The notes under the pieces are model-generated. The model did not search any database. It saw only the letters and a program-made list of their open reading frames with translations, and had not been told where the DNA came from. Source: Variovorax paradoxus (GTDB lineage Bacteria; Pseudomonadota; Gammaproteobacteria; Burkholderiales; Burkholderiaceae_C). From it: DNA of 64,000 nt. The stretch spans positions 1-64,000 of the forward strand of contig NZ_JXQQ01000014.1 of assembly GCF_000834655.1 (NCBI RefSeq). Reading direction: 5' to 3'. Shown in pieces: positions 41,441 to 52,136 of this stretch (position 1 is its first letter; every line of letters starts with the position of its first letter). The position numbers were made by a program, and so were the translations under genes.

Positions 41441-42210
41441 AGTGCTTGCAGATCTCTCATCATTTGCCGCGTGCGCAGCGTGGACACGCCGCAATGGTAG
41501 TTGAGCAAGGCGCGCAGCTGGTTTCTGAGGGCGCTGTTGCTGCCGGCGTTCATGGTGGCGATCTCGCGCAGGGTCGCGGTGAAGGGCGCGCGGTCGTCGA
41601 GCACGGCTTGCAGGGCCTGCCAGTCGGCACCGGCCAACGCAGCCTCCCCGTTCGCCGCCGAACGCAGGCCAGCTTCGGGCACGAGGCTATAGCGCAGGTC
41701 GGCGTCGAGCGGCTCCAGGGTCAGCGTCTGCGCGTCGAGCGAGGGCAGCAGGCCGACCTCGCGCAGCAGGATCAACTCGAACGCGCGCAGCGCAGCAGCC
41801 TGGGTTGCTGCCTGGGCGCTGGCGTGATCGCCCGCGAGCACCTGCACCACGCCGGCATAGGCGTCGAACAGCGCTTCGTGCGCATCGTCGCGCGCCAGCA
41901 GGCGCAGCAACAGTTCGTTGACGTAATAGCCCGATAGCAGCGCCTCGCCGGTCGGCATGACGTGGCCGCCCATCCACTCGGCGCCCTTGAGCGTGCGGAT
42001 CTCGGCGTCGCCGCCGTAGTTGAGCTGCAGCGGCTGCAGCGGCAGCAGCACCGGCCTGAAATTGGAACTCGGCCGCTTCGCCCCCTTGGCCACCAGCGCA
42101 ATGCGCCCGTGGTGGCGGGTGAAGACCTCCAGGATCAGGCTCGACTCGCTCCAGTCGTAGCGATGGAGCACGTACGCCGGTTCGTGCGAAACGCGGTGGG
42201 CGGCGGCCAC
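41437..42210 (-). CDS. recO: DNA repair protein RecO
   Basis: 257 aa. It helps RecA load on SSB-coated single-stranded DNA. The N-terminal OB fold ([38 protein letters not shown]) is typical, followed by the helical domain; the C-terminus [22 protein letters not shown] is conserved. No zinc cysteine cluster is visible, as in many beta-proteobacterial forms. The start is GTG 42210, immediately after the era stop. Confidence 0.94.
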   Translation of the reverse strand: MAAAHRVSHEPAYVLHRYDWSESSLILEVFTRHHGRIALVAKGAKRPSSNFRPVLLPLQPLQLNYGGDAEIRTLKGAEWMGGHVMPTGEALLSGYYVNELLLRLLARDDAHEALFDAYAGVVQVLAGDHASAQAATQAAALRAFELILLREVGLLPSLDAQTLTLEPLDADLRYSLVPEAGLRSAANGEAALAGADWQALQAVLDDRAPFTATLREIATMNAGSNSALRNQLRALLNYHCGVSTLRTRQMMRDLQAL

Positions 42211-42211
42211 T

Positions 42212-43177
42212 TCATTCGTAGCCGAACGACCGGACCCGGGCTTCGTCGTCGGCCCAGCCGGAACGCACCTTGACCCACAGTTCGAGGAAGACCTTGGCGT
42301 CGGCCAGCTTCTCGAGCTCGACGCGCGTTTCCATGCCGATGCGCTTGATGCGCTCGCCCTTGTCGCCGATCACCATCGCCTTGTGGCCGTCGCGCTCGAC
42401 CACGATGGTGGCGGCGATGCGCAAGAGGCGCTTCTGGCCCTTCTTCTGGGGCGGCTCTTCCTCGAACTTGTCGATGATGACGGTCGAGGTGTAGGGCAGT
42501 TCGTCGCCGGTGAGGCGGAAAAGCTTTTCGCGCACCAGTTCGCCAGCCAGGAATTTCTCGCTGCGGTCGGTGAGCTCGTCCTCGGCGTAGAACCAGGGCT
42601 GCTCGGGCAAATACTTCTCGCAGATGCCGAACAGGCGCTCGACGTCCTTCGAATTCTTCGCCGACATCGGCACGAACTCGGCGAAGGCGTGCTTCGCCTG
42701 CATGGTCTGCAGCCAGGGGGCGATGTCGCCGCGGCGATGCACGTTGTCCAGCTTGTTAGCCAGCAGCACGGTCGGAATGCCTTTGCCCAGCAGCTTGAGC
42801 ACCCGCTCGTCGGCCGGCGTGAAGCTGCCGGCCTCGACCACGAAGAGGATCAGGTCCACGTCGCCGACCGCGCCCTGCACGGTCTTGTTGAGCGACTTGT
42901 TCAGCGCGTTGGCGTGCAGGGTCTGGAAACCCGGCGTGTCGACGAACACGAACTGCGTCGCGCCCAGCGTGCGCATGCCGGTGATGCGGTGCCGCGTGGT
43001 CTGCGCCTTGCGCGAGGTGATGCTGATCTTCTGGCCGACCAGCGCATTGAGGAGCGTCGACTTGCCCACATTGGGCTTGCCGACGATGGCGATGAGACCG
43101 CAGTGTTGCGGTCCGCCGGCGCCCGCTTCGCCTGCGGCGTCTTCGGGTTCGGCTTCTGGATGGATAGCGTCGTTCAT
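42212..43177 (-). CDS. era: GTPase Era
   Basis: 321 aa. The GTPase domain has [10 protein letters not shown] (G1, about 32-41), DTPGF (G3) and NKLD (G4). The C-terminal KH domain has [21 protein letters not shown], which binds the 3' end of 16S rRNA during 30S maturation. ATG 43177 follows the rnc stop by seven bases; a GTG 18 bases upstream would overlap rnc and is less likely. rnc-era-recO is the standard order. Confidence 0.97.
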   Translation of the reverse strand: MNDAIHPEAEPEDAAGEAGAGGPQHCGLIAIVGKPNVGKSTLLNALVGQKISITSRKAQTTRHRITGMRTLGATQFVFVDTPGFQTLHANALNKSLNKTVQGAVGDVDLILFVVEAGSFTPADERVLKLLGKGIPTVLLANKLDNVHRRGDIAPWLQTMQAKHAFAEFVPMSAKNSKDVERLFGICEKYLPEQPWFYAEDELTDRSEKFLAGELVREKLFRLTGDELPYTSTVIIDKFEEEPPQKKGQKRLLRIAATIVVERDGHKAMVIGDKGERIKRIGMETRVELEKLADAKVFLELWVKVRSGWADDEARVRSFGYE

Positions 43178-43184
43178 TGTGATT

Positions 43185-43871
43185 TCACGCAGCACCGCGT
43201 GCCTTGAGCCGGATCAGCATGGCGGCCGCGGCAGCCTGCTCGCCGGCGCGGCGCGAACCGCCGATGCCGCGTTCGCGAAGGCCCAACTCGGGCACCTCGC
43301 ACTCGACATCGAAAGTCTGTTTGTGCGCTGCACCCAGCGTCGCCGCCACGCGGTACAGCGGCAGCCTCATTTTGTGGCCCTGCAGCCATTCCTGCAATTC
43401 GGTTTTCGGATCCTTGGCCGCCGCTTCCATGCGCGGGTTGATCTCGACCGATTCGTAGAGTCGGCGCACCAGCGCCTCGGCAGCGGCGAACCCGGCGTCG
43501 AGGTAGACCGCGCCGATCAGCGCCTCCAGCGCATCGGCCAGGATCGAAGGCCGGCTGGGGCCGCCCGAACGGGCCTCGCCTTCCCCGAGCCGCAGCAATG
43601 GGGAGAGTTGAAGTTCGAGCGCCAGGCGATGCAGGGTGTCTTGCTTGACCAGGTTGGCCCGCACGCGCGACAGGTCGCCTTCGGGCAGGGCCGAAAGACG
43701 CGTGTAGAGCAGGTGCGATACCGCCAGGTTGAGCACCGAGTCGCCGAGGAACTCGAGGCGCTCGTTGTGGTCGGCCGAGAAGCTGCGATGCGTGAGCGCG
43801 AGCTGGAGCAGCCGCGCGTCGGAGAACGAGTGCTTGAGGCGCGCCTGCAGCGCGACGAGGCTGCCGTCCAC
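43185..43871 (-). CDS. rnc: Ribonuclease III
   Basis: 228 aa. The nuclease signature [15 protein letters not shown] contains acidic residues E40 and D44; the second acidic set is in [15 protein letters not shown]. The dsRNA-binding domain covers about 155-226 ([11 protein letters not shown], then [15 protein letters not shown]). It processes rRNA precursors and structured mRNAs. The start is taken as GTG 43871, 17 bases after the DUF4845 stop; no ATG is available in frame between the two. Confidence 0.96.
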   Translation of the reverse strand: MDGSLVALQARLKHSFSDARLLQLALTHRSFSADHNERLEFLGDSVLNLAVSHLLYTRLSALPEGDLSRVRANLVKQDTLHRLALELQLSPLLRLGEGEARSGGPSRPSILADALEALIGAVYLDAGFAAAEALVRRLYESVEINPRMEAAAKDPKTELQEWLQGHKMRLPLYRVAATLGAAHKQTFDVECEVPELGLRERGIGGSRRAGEQAAAAAMLIRLKARGAA

Positions 43872-43888
43872 CTTTTTCAGCGCCGCGT

Positions 43889-44257
43889 TCAGCGGGTCTC
43901 GCCTTTGTACTTGAGCGTCAGGTAAGCCGGGCCGAACAGGGGGATCTCGCGCTCGTACGCATACGAGACCACGACCTTGTCGCCGACCTTCCTGATGTCG
44001 AGGTCCTTGCCTGTGACCGACTTGAAGTCGTCGATGGCCTGGGCGCGATCGAAGATGGCGCGCACTTCGGGCACGGTGGAGCCCTCCTTGGCCTTGTTGG
44101 CGGCCTTGTCAATGGCTTGCCACTCGATCAGCGTCGGAATGACTTGCGCGATGACCACGCCAAGCCCCCCGACCACGACCGCGACGAACAGCAGGCCGAT
44201 GAACGAGATGCCGCGCTGATGCGCGGCCCTGCTGCGGATGGACCGGTTTGCTCTCAT
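43889..44257 (-). CDS. DUF4845 single-pass membrane protein
   Basis: 122 aa. A basic N-terminus and one membrane helix (about 17-40: [20 protein letters not shown]) precede a small periplasmic domain with [33 protein letters not shown]. The N-terminus looks like a type IV pilin leader (R-G before a hydrophobic stretch), but the Glu at position +5 of pilins is missing. Between lepB and rnc this is a constant gene of beta- and gamma-proteobacteria. Function unknown. Confidence 0.88.
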   Translation of the reverse strand: MRANRSIRSRAAHQRGISFIGLLFVAVVVGGLGVVIAQVIPTLIEWQAIDKAANKAKEGSTVPEVRAIFDRAQAIDDFKSVTGKDLDIRKVGDKVVVSYAYEREIPLFGPAYLTLKYKGETR

Positions 44258-44288
44258 GCCCTCTTACCCCTCGAACAGTGTTGACTGC

Positions 44289-45254
44289 TTATTGAAATGG
44301 ACCAATACGACCAAAATCGCCGAAGTTCATCCAGACAAAGAATGCCCTGCCCACGATGTTCTTGTCGGGGACGAAGCCCCAGAAGCGCGAATCCGCCGAA
44401 TTATCGCGGTTGTCGCCCATCATGAAATACTGGCCGGCGGGCACCTTGCAGACCACGCCTTCGACGGAGTAGCGGCAGTTCTCGCGGAACGGGAAGTCGC
44501 TGGCCCCCGGCACGAATGAAGGCGCACCTTCGTCGTTGAGGATCTTGTGCTGCTTGCCGCCGAGGTTCTCGTCGAACTCCTTGAGCAGGCGCATCGATTC
44601 GCCGTCCAGGTAGTCGGGCGCCGGAGCCTTCGACACCGGCTGGCCGTTGATCGTGAGCTTCTTGTTCAGGTAGGCCACTTCGTCGCCGGGGATGCCGACC
44701 ACGCGCTTGATGTAGTCCATGCTGGGCTTGGGCGGGTAGCGGAACACCACGACGTCGCCGCGCGCGAGCGGCGTGCCATCGGTGATCTTCGTGTTGACGA
44801 CCGGCAGGCGCAGGCCATAGGTGAACTTGTTGACCAGGATCAGGTCGCCGGTCAGGAGCGTGGGCATCATCGAGCCCGAGGGAATCTTGAAGGGCTCGTA
44901 GAGAAACGAGCGCAGCAGGAACACCACCAGGATCACGGGAAAGAGTCCCGCGGTCCAGTCGAGCCACCAGGGCTGCATCAACAGGCGCTCGCTGGCCTTG
45001 GCGTCGACGGTGTCGACCTGCGTGATGCCCTGGCCGGCCAGCCGCGCATTGCGCTCGGTCATCGAGGCTTCGAGCCTGGCGGCCGCTTGCTCGCGTCGGG
45101 GCAGGAAATAGAAGCGCTCTGCCAGCCAATAGAGGCCGGTGACCACCGTGGCCACGAACAGCAGCAATGCGAAGTTGCCCTCGATCGCGCCGAAATACCA
45201 GGCGCCGACATAGCTGGCGAACGCCGCGAGGACCAGGGAAGTGATGAGTGCCAT
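44289..45254 (-). CDS. lepB: Signal peptidase I
   Basis: 321 aa inner-membrane protease that removes signal peptides. Two N-terminal hydrophobic segments (about 5-47) and a third (102-117) precede the periplasmic catalytic part. The catalytic Ser is S128 in IPSGSMMPTL and the Lys is K183 in DYIKRVVGIPGDEV; the third box is MGDNRDNSADSR. It starts seven bases after lepA. Confidence 0.97.
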   Translation of the reverse strand: MALITSLVLAAFASYVGAWYFGAIEGNFALLLFVATVVTGLYWLAERFYFLPRREQAAARLEASMTERNARLAGQGITQVDTVDAKASERLLMQPWWLDWTAGLFPVILVVFLLRSFLYEPFKIPSGSMMPTLLTGDLILVNKFTYGLRLPVVNTKITDGTPLARGDVVVFRYPPKPSMDYIKRVVGIPGDEVAYLNKKLTINGQPVSKAPAPDYLDGESMRLLKEFDENLGGKQHKILNDEGAPSFVPGASDFPFRENCRYSVEGVVCKVPAGQYFMMGDNRDNSADSRFWGFVPDKNIVGRAFFVWMNFGDFGRIGPFQ

Positions 45255-45261
45255 TTTTTGA

Positions 45262-47073
<1,812 letters not shown>

Positions 47074-47128
47074 CAACGGGAACGCTTAAGTACTTGAATT
47101 GGCTCGTGCCCAGCAGTGAGCGGGCAAG

Positions 47129-47159
47129 AAAAAAGGGCGCGTCTTCTGGAGACGCGCCC
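47129..47159 (-). terminator. Intrinsic terminator inside the lepA leader
   Basis: On the minus strand GGGCGCGTCT and AGACGCGCCC form a perfect 10-bp stem with a 5-base loop and six T behind. It stands 56 bases before the lepA ATG and downstream of the candidate promoter. Confidence 0.9.
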
Positions 47160-47423
47160 TGAACCAACAAGCAATGGCAACTGCAGTAGTTGGAACTTCA
47201 TTGTAGGCAAAAAGGGAGGCACGTACATCCGGGAACAGGGTCCAAAGGGCTCGTTGCGGGTCCACAACATCAAAGATATAAACAGGTTATCAACAGGATC
47301 GGTGGAGCAGTCTATGAACAACTTGTGGGCGATCTGTGGAGCACCGGTGGACTGCTGTCTGACATCTCGCATCGTGAAGGTCGTTGCACTCCTTATGCGC
47401 TGACCGGCCGCCGCGAGTGCCCT

Positions 47424-47453
47424 ATTCTACCGAAAACCGTCCTTAGCCCTCAA
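47424..47453 (-). promoter_or_regulatory. Candidate sigma-70 promoter for the lepA leader
   Basis: TTGAGG (47453-47448) and TAGAAT (47429-47424) are separated by 18 bases on the minus strand. A start near 47417 is predicted. It lies after the mucD terminator, so lepA needs a promoter here. Confidence 0.55.
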
Positions 47454-47539
47454 CTAAGTTAGTGTTCGCAAACAAATCTGGCGGCTTTTGCGCCCTCAGA
47501 TTTTTTTAGGGGCCGGCGCCCGAACGTCGTAAACACCTC

Positions 47540-47576
47540 AAAAAAACGGCCCCAAACCCGACTGCCGGGTGGGGCC
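47540..47576 (-). terminator. Intrinsic terminator after mucD
   Basis: On the minus strand GGCCCC-ACCCG pairs with CGGGT plus GGGGCC around a 5-base loop, with two unpaired bases in one arm, followed by seven T. It begins about 20 bases after the mucD stop and ends the rpoE operon. Confidence 0.9.
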
Positions 47577-47595
47577 ACTTGACGGCGGCGCCGGA

Positions 47596-49080
47596 TCAGC
47601 GTGCGGGACGGATCAGGGCATACTGCGCCCACTCCCCGCGACGGAACAGCACACTGAGCGCCTTGCTCTTGTCGGACTTGGCGACCGCGGCCTCGAACTC
47701 CTTGACGCTCGCGACTTCGATGTTGCCGACCGACAGGATCACATCGCCTTCGCGCAGGCCGGCCTTCGCAGCGGCATCGCTTGCGGCATCGATGCGCACT
47801 CCGCGCACCTTGAGTTCCTTCTTCTGGGCGTCGGTCAGGTCGCTGACTGCCAGGCCGAGCGACTTTCCCGCAGCCGAAGGCTTGGGTTGCGGCTCTTCGC
47901 GGTCAGGCTGGCGCTTGGACGGCTTGGCTTCAGGATCGCCTTCGGCAACGGTGATCGAGAGTTCGCGCGAACTGCCGTTGCGGAACACGGTCAGCGTGCT
48001 CTTGACGCCTGGCTTGGTGCTGGCCACCGAACGCGAGAGATCACTCGGCGTCTCGATGACCTTGTCGCCGTACTTGGTGACGATGTCGCCCTCGCGCACG
48101 CCCGCCTTGTCGGCCGCAGAACCCGGCACCACGCTGCTCACCAGCGCGCCTCGCGCCTTGCCCAGGCCGATGGACTCGGCCACGTCCTTCGAGACCGAGC
48201 CGATGGAAACGCCGATCAGCCCGCGCGAGACCCGGCCGGTCGCGCGCAGTTGGTCGCTGACACGAATCGCTTCGTCGATCGGGATCGAGAACGAAATGCC
48301 CATGTAGCCGCCCGAGCGCGAATAGATCTGGCTGTTGATGCCGACCACTTCGCCGCGCAGGTTGATCAGCGGACCGCCCGAGTTGCCCGGGTTGATCGCA
48401 ACGTCCGTCTGGATCAGCGGCACCAGTTCGCCCGTGTCGCGCTGTTTTGCGCTCACGATGCCCGCGGTGACGGTGTTCTCGAGGCCGAAAGGCGAGCCGA
48501 TGGCCATCACCCATTCGCCGACGCGCAGCTTGGAGATGTCGCCCACCTTCACCACCGGCAGGCTCGTTGCATCGATCTTGACGACAGCGACGTCACTGCG
48601 CTTGTCCGCGCCAATCAGCTTGGCCTTGAATTCGCGCTTGTCGGTCAACGTGACGATGATTTCAGACGCATCCTCGATCACGTGGGCATTGGTCATGACA
48701 TAGCCGTCGGCAGTCAGGATGAAGCCCGAGCCCACGCCGCGCGGACGCTCTTCTTCCTGAGGCTGCTGCGGGCGATTCGGCCGCGGCCCCGGACGCGGAT
48801 TGCCCGGTGCGGGCTGCCCAAAGAAGCGCCGGAAGAACTCCTGCATCTCTTCGTCCATTTCTCCGCTGCCACTGCCGCCCCCACGCGTGGAGACTTTCTC
48901 GACGGTGCGGATACCGACGACCGCGGGGCCTACCTGCTCCACGAGATCGGCGAAATCGGGCAGTCCGCGCGTCTGTGCAATGACCGGCGTGGCCGGCATG
49001 AAACCCACGGCGGCCGTGCAGGCCATGCCGAATGCGAAGAGATAGGAACGGAGCTTGTGTCCCTCGACTTTGAACATCAT
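47596..49080 (-). CDS. mucD: Do-like serine protease MucD/DegP
   Basis: 494 aa periplasmic protease/chaperone for misfolded envelope proteins. A signal peptide (cleavage near PVIA-35) is followed by the trypsin-like domain with H133 (TNAHV), D163 (SDVAV) and S234 (GNSGGP), then two PDZ domains (about 270-365 and 395-490). A Pro/Arg-rich flexible segment (88-112) sits before the catalytic part. It closes the rpoE-rseA-rseB-mucD unit, as usual in Burkholderiales and Pseudomonas. Two adjacent ATGs (49080, 49077) are possible starts. Confidence 0.96.
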   Translation of the reverse strand: MMFKVEGHKLRSYLFAFGMACTAAVGFMPATPVIAQTRGLPDFADLVEQVGPAVVGIRTVEKVSTRGGGSGSGEMDEEMQEFFRRFFGQPAPGNPRPGPRPNRPQQPQEEERPRGVGSGFILTADGYVMTNAHVIEDASEIIVTLTDKREFKAKLIGADKRSDVAVVKIDATSLPVVKVGDISKLRVGEWVMAIGSPFGLENTVTAGIVSAKQRDTGELVPLIQTDVAINPGNSGGPLINLRGEVVGINSQIYSRSGGYMGISFSIPIDEAIRVSDQLRATGRVSRGLIGVSIGSVSKDVAESIGLGKARGALVSSVVPGSAADKAGVREGDIVTKYGDKVIETPSDLSRSVASTKPGVKSTLTVFRNGSSRELSITVAEGDPEAKPSKRQPDREEPQPKPSAAGKSLGLAVSDLTDAQKKELKVRGVRIDAASDAAAKAGLREGDVILSVGNIEVASVKEFEAAVAKSDKSKALSVLFRRGEWAQYALIRPAR

Positions 49081-49179
49081 CGGTTTTCTTTCAGAAGAAC
49101 AGAGGAGAGCGGCGAAAACAACAAAGGCTGTGAGTCAGCATCAACGACTTGGTTCAGCGCAATCTGCGCCAAGGGCAAA

Positions 49180-50250
49180 TCAGCGTGTGCGGGCGAGGCT
49201 CTGGGCAAAGGCGTTGAGCGTTTGCTGCGGCACTTCGCCCACCGCGGTCAGCCACCAGTCGCTCGCGGGCTCGGGCAGTCGCCGGCGGATCGCATTGGTG
49301 GCACCGATGGTCAGCACGCCGTCGCGCGGCGCACGTGCGGCGTCGTAGCGTTCGATGAAAAGCGATACCGAAGCCAGGCCGTCGGAGAAAGTCCACTGAA
49401 CGGTCGTCGCATCCGGCTTGGCCTTATCGGCACTGGCTGCCGGCCGGCGGAAGAAGCTTCGGGGCTTGAAGCCGGCCACGGGCGAGTTGAGCGTCCAGCC
49501 CTCGTCCTGCGCCGTGGTGCGCTCGAGCTCCAGCTTTTCAATGCGATAGCCGGTGGTGTTGGTCATCATCTGCGCGAGCGCCTGAGCCTTCACGGGCGCA
49601 TCGAGCTGCAGCTCGGAAAACGCCGATTGCTCCACCACCCTCGATTCGCCGTCGATGGTCTGCAGCTTCACCACCAGGCCCGAACGGCGTTCGCTCCAGA
49701 TGCGATAGCCGAAACGCAGGCCGTCGTGGGGCACCAGTTGCACCACGTCGGCGTCGAAGCCGGCAACGCGGTCCTTGCCGATCGCGCGCACGTCGTAGAA
49801 GTCGCCGATCGACGAATCGGTCTTGTCCGGCAGATTGGGGAAGAGGTCGAGGTTTTCGCGCTTCTCGACCTTCACGACCTTTGCCTCGGGCAGGAAGGTC
49901 ATGACGTTGCGATTGCGGCGGAAGGTCGAGCGCGGCGGGCCCGAGAGGGCCTCGATGCGCTCGATCTGGTGATCGCCGTCGCGCACATGCCAGATACGCG
50001 CACTCGACAGGTCGCCGCCCGGCGCCGACACCACGAAGGTGCCCACGTAGTTGCGTTGCCGCGCGCCGGTGTGCATGCGTTGCAGCCAGTCGGCCACGCT
50101 CATCGCCGGTGGCTCGTCCGTTTGCGCCGAAGCCGCGCCCTTGACGGTCGCCGGGCCGGAGCGGTTTTGTGCGGTGGCAACCTGCACGAAGCAGAAGGCT
50201 GCAAACACAAGCACGAACGCGCGTGCGGAGATCGGCATCTGAACGGTCAT
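49180..50250 (-). CDS. rseB: Sigma-E factor regulatory protein RseB/MucB
   Basis: 356 aa periplasmic protein with a signal peptide (cleavage near VATA-27). RseB binds the periplasmic part of RseA and shields it from DegS-type cleavage, and senses lipid or LPS signals. The first, LolA-like domain (about 48-225) has NYVGTFVVSAPGG and SARIWHVRDGDHQIERIEALSG; the second, smaller domain ends in WWLTAVGEVPQQTLNAFAQSL. It lies between rseA (24 bases away) and mucD. Confidence 0.93.
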   Translation of the reverse strand: MTVQMPISARAFVLVFAAFCFVQVATAQNRSGPATVKGAASAQTDEPPAMSVADWLQRMHTGARQRNYVGTFVVSAPGGDLSSARIWHVRDGDHQIERIEALSGPPRSTFRRNRNVMTFLPEAKVVKVEKRENLDLFPNLPDKTDSSIGDFYDVRAIGKDRVAGFDADVVQLVPHDGLRFGYRIWSERRSGLVVKLQTIDGESRVVEQSAFSELQLDAPVKAQALAQMMTNTTGYRIEKLELERTTAQDEGWTLNSPVAGFKPRSFFRRPAASADKAKPDATTVQWTFSDGLASVSLFIERYDAARAPRDGVLTIGATNAIRRRLPEPASDWWLTAVGEVPQQTLNAFAQSLARTR

Positions 50251-50273
50251 TGCGGGCAGTTACGGACGCGCCA

Positions 50274-50939
50274 TCAGCGCGTAGGTCCCTCGAAGGTGGC
50301 GTTGCGCAGGAAACCGGAAGGCATTTGCGAAGCGCCGCCAGCCTGCTGGTGTGCTTCGAGCAATTGATCGAGGCGCGGATCGCGCAGCATGACTTGCGGA
50401 TTGCCGTTGCCCACCATCACGCGCGTAGGCGTGAGCGTGTTGCTCGCCGGCTGCTGGCTGTTGACGGCAGCTGCCGCCAGAACCGAATTCACCGCGGGCT
50501 GCTGCTGGGCTGCGATCTGCGCGCCGGACTGAGGACTGGTGGTGCCGCTGCCAATCAGCGTCCAGCTGATGGCGGCCACGGCGACCATCGAAGCGGCGCC
50601 TGCCACCAGCTTCCAGCGGAAGACCGGCTCATTGGCCGCATCGGCCCTGCGATGGACCTGGACGGCGGCCGGTGCGGCAACCGGCACCAGCGCCGGCATC
50701 GCGACCACCGGCTCCGCGGCAAGCCGCTGCTGGAAGCGCGCGAGAAACGCCGAGCTGTCGCTGCATGCGGAATGCGAGCCCGAACGCAACACGTCGCCCA
50801 CCACGTGGTAGGTGTGCCAGGCCGCGCGCGAATCGCCCTCGGTGCAGACCGCTTCGATCGCCTGCGCGAACGCCTCGCCCTGCAAATGACCATCCGCAAG
50901 TGCGGACACCTGTTCCCGAACCGTCATCGTCTGATTCAT
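50274..50939 (-). CDS. rseA: Anti-sigma-E factor RseA/MucA
   Basis: 221 aa. The N-terminal anti-sigma domain (REQVSALADGHLQGEAFAQAIEA, AAWHTYHVVGDVLRSG) would hold RpoE at the membrane; one membrane helix (about 114-134, KLVAGAASMVAVAAISWTLI) leads to a periplasmic Gln/Pro/Ala-rich region that RseB should bind. The start ATG 50939 has AGGTG six bases upstream; the longer open frame reads into rpoE. The end overlaps nothing; rpoE starts upstream with an 17-base gap. Confidence 0.92.
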   Translation of the reverse strand: MNQTMTVREQVSALADGHLQGEAFAQAIEAVCTEGDSRAAWHTYHVVGDVLRSGSHSACSDSSAFLARFQQRLAAEPVVAMPALVPVAAPAAVQVHRRADAANEPVFRWKLVAGAASMVAVAAISWTLIGSGTTSPQSGAQIAAQQQPAVNSVLAAAAVNSQQPASNTLTPTRVMVGNGNPQVMLRDPRLDQLLEAHQQAGGASQMPSGFLRNATFEGPTR

Positions 50940-50956
50940 TTCATTCACCTGCTTAC

Positions 50957-51631
50957 TTACCAACGCTTGCCGGACTGGTTGTCCAGAAGCGGCTTGACCC
51001 TGGCCGAAATGGCTTCGCGCGCCCGGAAAATACGCGAGCGCACCGTGCCGATAGGGCAATCCATGACCTCGGCAATCTCTTCGTAACTCATCCCCTCGAT
51101 CTCGCGCAGCGTGACCGCCTGGCGCAACTCCGCGGGGAGCGCTTCCATGGCTGCCTCGACGGCGCTGGCGATTTCATTCGCTGCCATGACCGATTCGGGG
51201 GTTTCGTCGCTGATTGGTTCGTTTCCGGGACGGTAAGTTTCATCGTCGTCCTCAGAAGAAGGCCTCAGGGCGCTTTCGGAGATGGTCGGATCGCGCTTCA
51301 TGTCCACCAGCGCCTTCTTGGCGGTGTTGACGGCAATCCGGTAGAGCCAGGTGTAGAACTGCGCCTCGCCGCGGAACTGGTGCAGCGCGCGGTAGGCGCG
51401 AATGAAGGTTTCCTGGGCAATGTCCTCGACCAGGTCGACATCGCGCACCATCCGGCCGATCAGCCGCTCGATGCGGCGCTGGTACTTGATGACCAGGAGT
51501 TCGAAGGCCTTCTGGTCACCCGCGACAGTGCGCTGGACCAGCTGGAAATCGACCTCGCCCGGGCGCGGCGCCTCGGCCGACGCATCGGTCAGGCCGGATT
51601 CCGGTGGCACAGGCGGGGGAGAAGTTGTCAT
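50957..51631 (-). CDS. rpoE: RNA polymerase sigma factor RpoE (ECF, sigma-24)
   Basis: 224 aa. Region 2 (ELLVIKYQRRIERLIGRMVRD, DLVEDIAQETFIRAYRAL, FYTWLYRIAVNTAKK) and region 4 (LPAELRQAVTLREIEGMSYEEIAEVMDCPIGTVRSRIFRAR) are clear. An acidic linker between the two (about 118-143) is longer than in E. coli RpoE (191 aa). It controls the envelope-stress regulon and is followed by its anti-sigma factor. The upstream unknown gene is nine bases away, so the operon may begin earlier. Confidence 0.96.
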   Translation of the reverse strand: MTTSPPPVPPESGLTDASAEAPRPGEVDFQLVQRTVAGDQKAFELLVIKYQRRIERLIGRMVRDVDLVEDIAQETFIRAYRALHQFRGEAQFYTWLYRIAVNTAKKALVDMKRDPTISESALRPSSEDDDETYRPGNEPISDETPESVMAANEIASAVEAAMEALPAELRQAVTLREIEGMSYEEIAEVMDCPIGTVRSRIFRAREAISARVKPLLDNQSGKRW

Positions 51632-51640
51632 CGAGGGGTT

Positions 51641-52123
51641 TCAGGGCGCGTCGGCAGGTGCCGTCGCGCGCCACGGATCGCCCGCAGCCTCGGCGGCTGG
51701 AGCGCGCGAATAGGCTGCCCGGCGTACATCGCGCCAGCGTTCCGGCATGGCCCTCTGCTCTAGCCAGACCCAGCGCGCAGCGCGGCCGGAATCCGAGAGC
51801 CTGACCAGCATGAGCGATTGGAAATCGAGCGCCACCGTGGCCCGCGCCGCATGAACGCCGCGGGTCGGATCGGCCCCTGTCAGGGACCAATGGAGCCCAT
51901 CGAAATGGAGCGTGGCAAAACCATCGCGCCGCAAGCCGAAGCCTGCAGCCACGCCAGAGAAAACGACGCTGAGAACCAGCAGCAGCTGACGCCATCCAGC
52001 GCTATCGAAGAGATAGCAGGAGGCGCCGGCGCAGCAGGCGCCCAGTGTCCAGAGAACGACAAGAATCCGGGTCGCGCCGCGAGAGCGCCCCACCGGATAG
52101 GTCACCGACGGCGCGCTGTGCAT
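51641..52123 (-). CDS. Hypothetical membrane protein between fabF and rpoE
   Basis: 160 aa, two hydrophobic segments near the N-terminus (about 20-36 and 46-63) and a C-terminal soluble part with LHFDGLHWSLTG, DFQSLMLVRLSD and RWVWLEQRAMPERWRDVRRAAYSR. This outline (two helices, then a short beta-rich domain with Trp/Arg-rich end) resembles YgfX-type toxin/CptA proteins, but I cannot confirm membership. It lies 13 bases after fabF and 9 before rpoE, so it is likely cotranscribed with rpoE. Confidence 0.72.
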   Translation of the reverse strand: MHSAPSVTYPVGRSRGATRILVVLWTLGACCAGASCYLFDSAGWRQLLLVLSVVFSGVAAGFGLRRDGFATLHFDGLHWSLTGADPTRGVHAARATVALDFQSLMLVRLSDSGRAARWVWLEQRAMPERWRDVRRAAYSRAPAAEAAGDPWRATAPADAP

Positions 52124-52136
52124 GGGAGAGCAATGC

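Larger units (their letters stand above)
47074..47595 (-). other. lepA leader region, possible attenuator or small RNA
   Basis: 522 bases without a recognised gene. Read on the minus strand it holds, in order, a terminator for mucD, a good sigma-70 promoter, about 260 bases of unassigned sequence, a second perfect terminator, then 56 bases to lepA. A transcript of about 285-290 bases would start near 47417 and stop near 47130. A 99-codon frame (47372 to 47073) crosses the second terminator and overlaps the lepA start by one base. It resembles no protein I know and could be a leader frame or chance. Confidence 0.55.

Noticed and set aside
47277-47345. DnaA-box-like words (TTATCAACA, TGTGGAGCA, TGTGGGCGA)
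   Set aside because: Only one reaches 8 of 9 matches to TTATCCACA; no AT-rich unwinding region, dnaA or dnaN nearby, so no origin is claimed.
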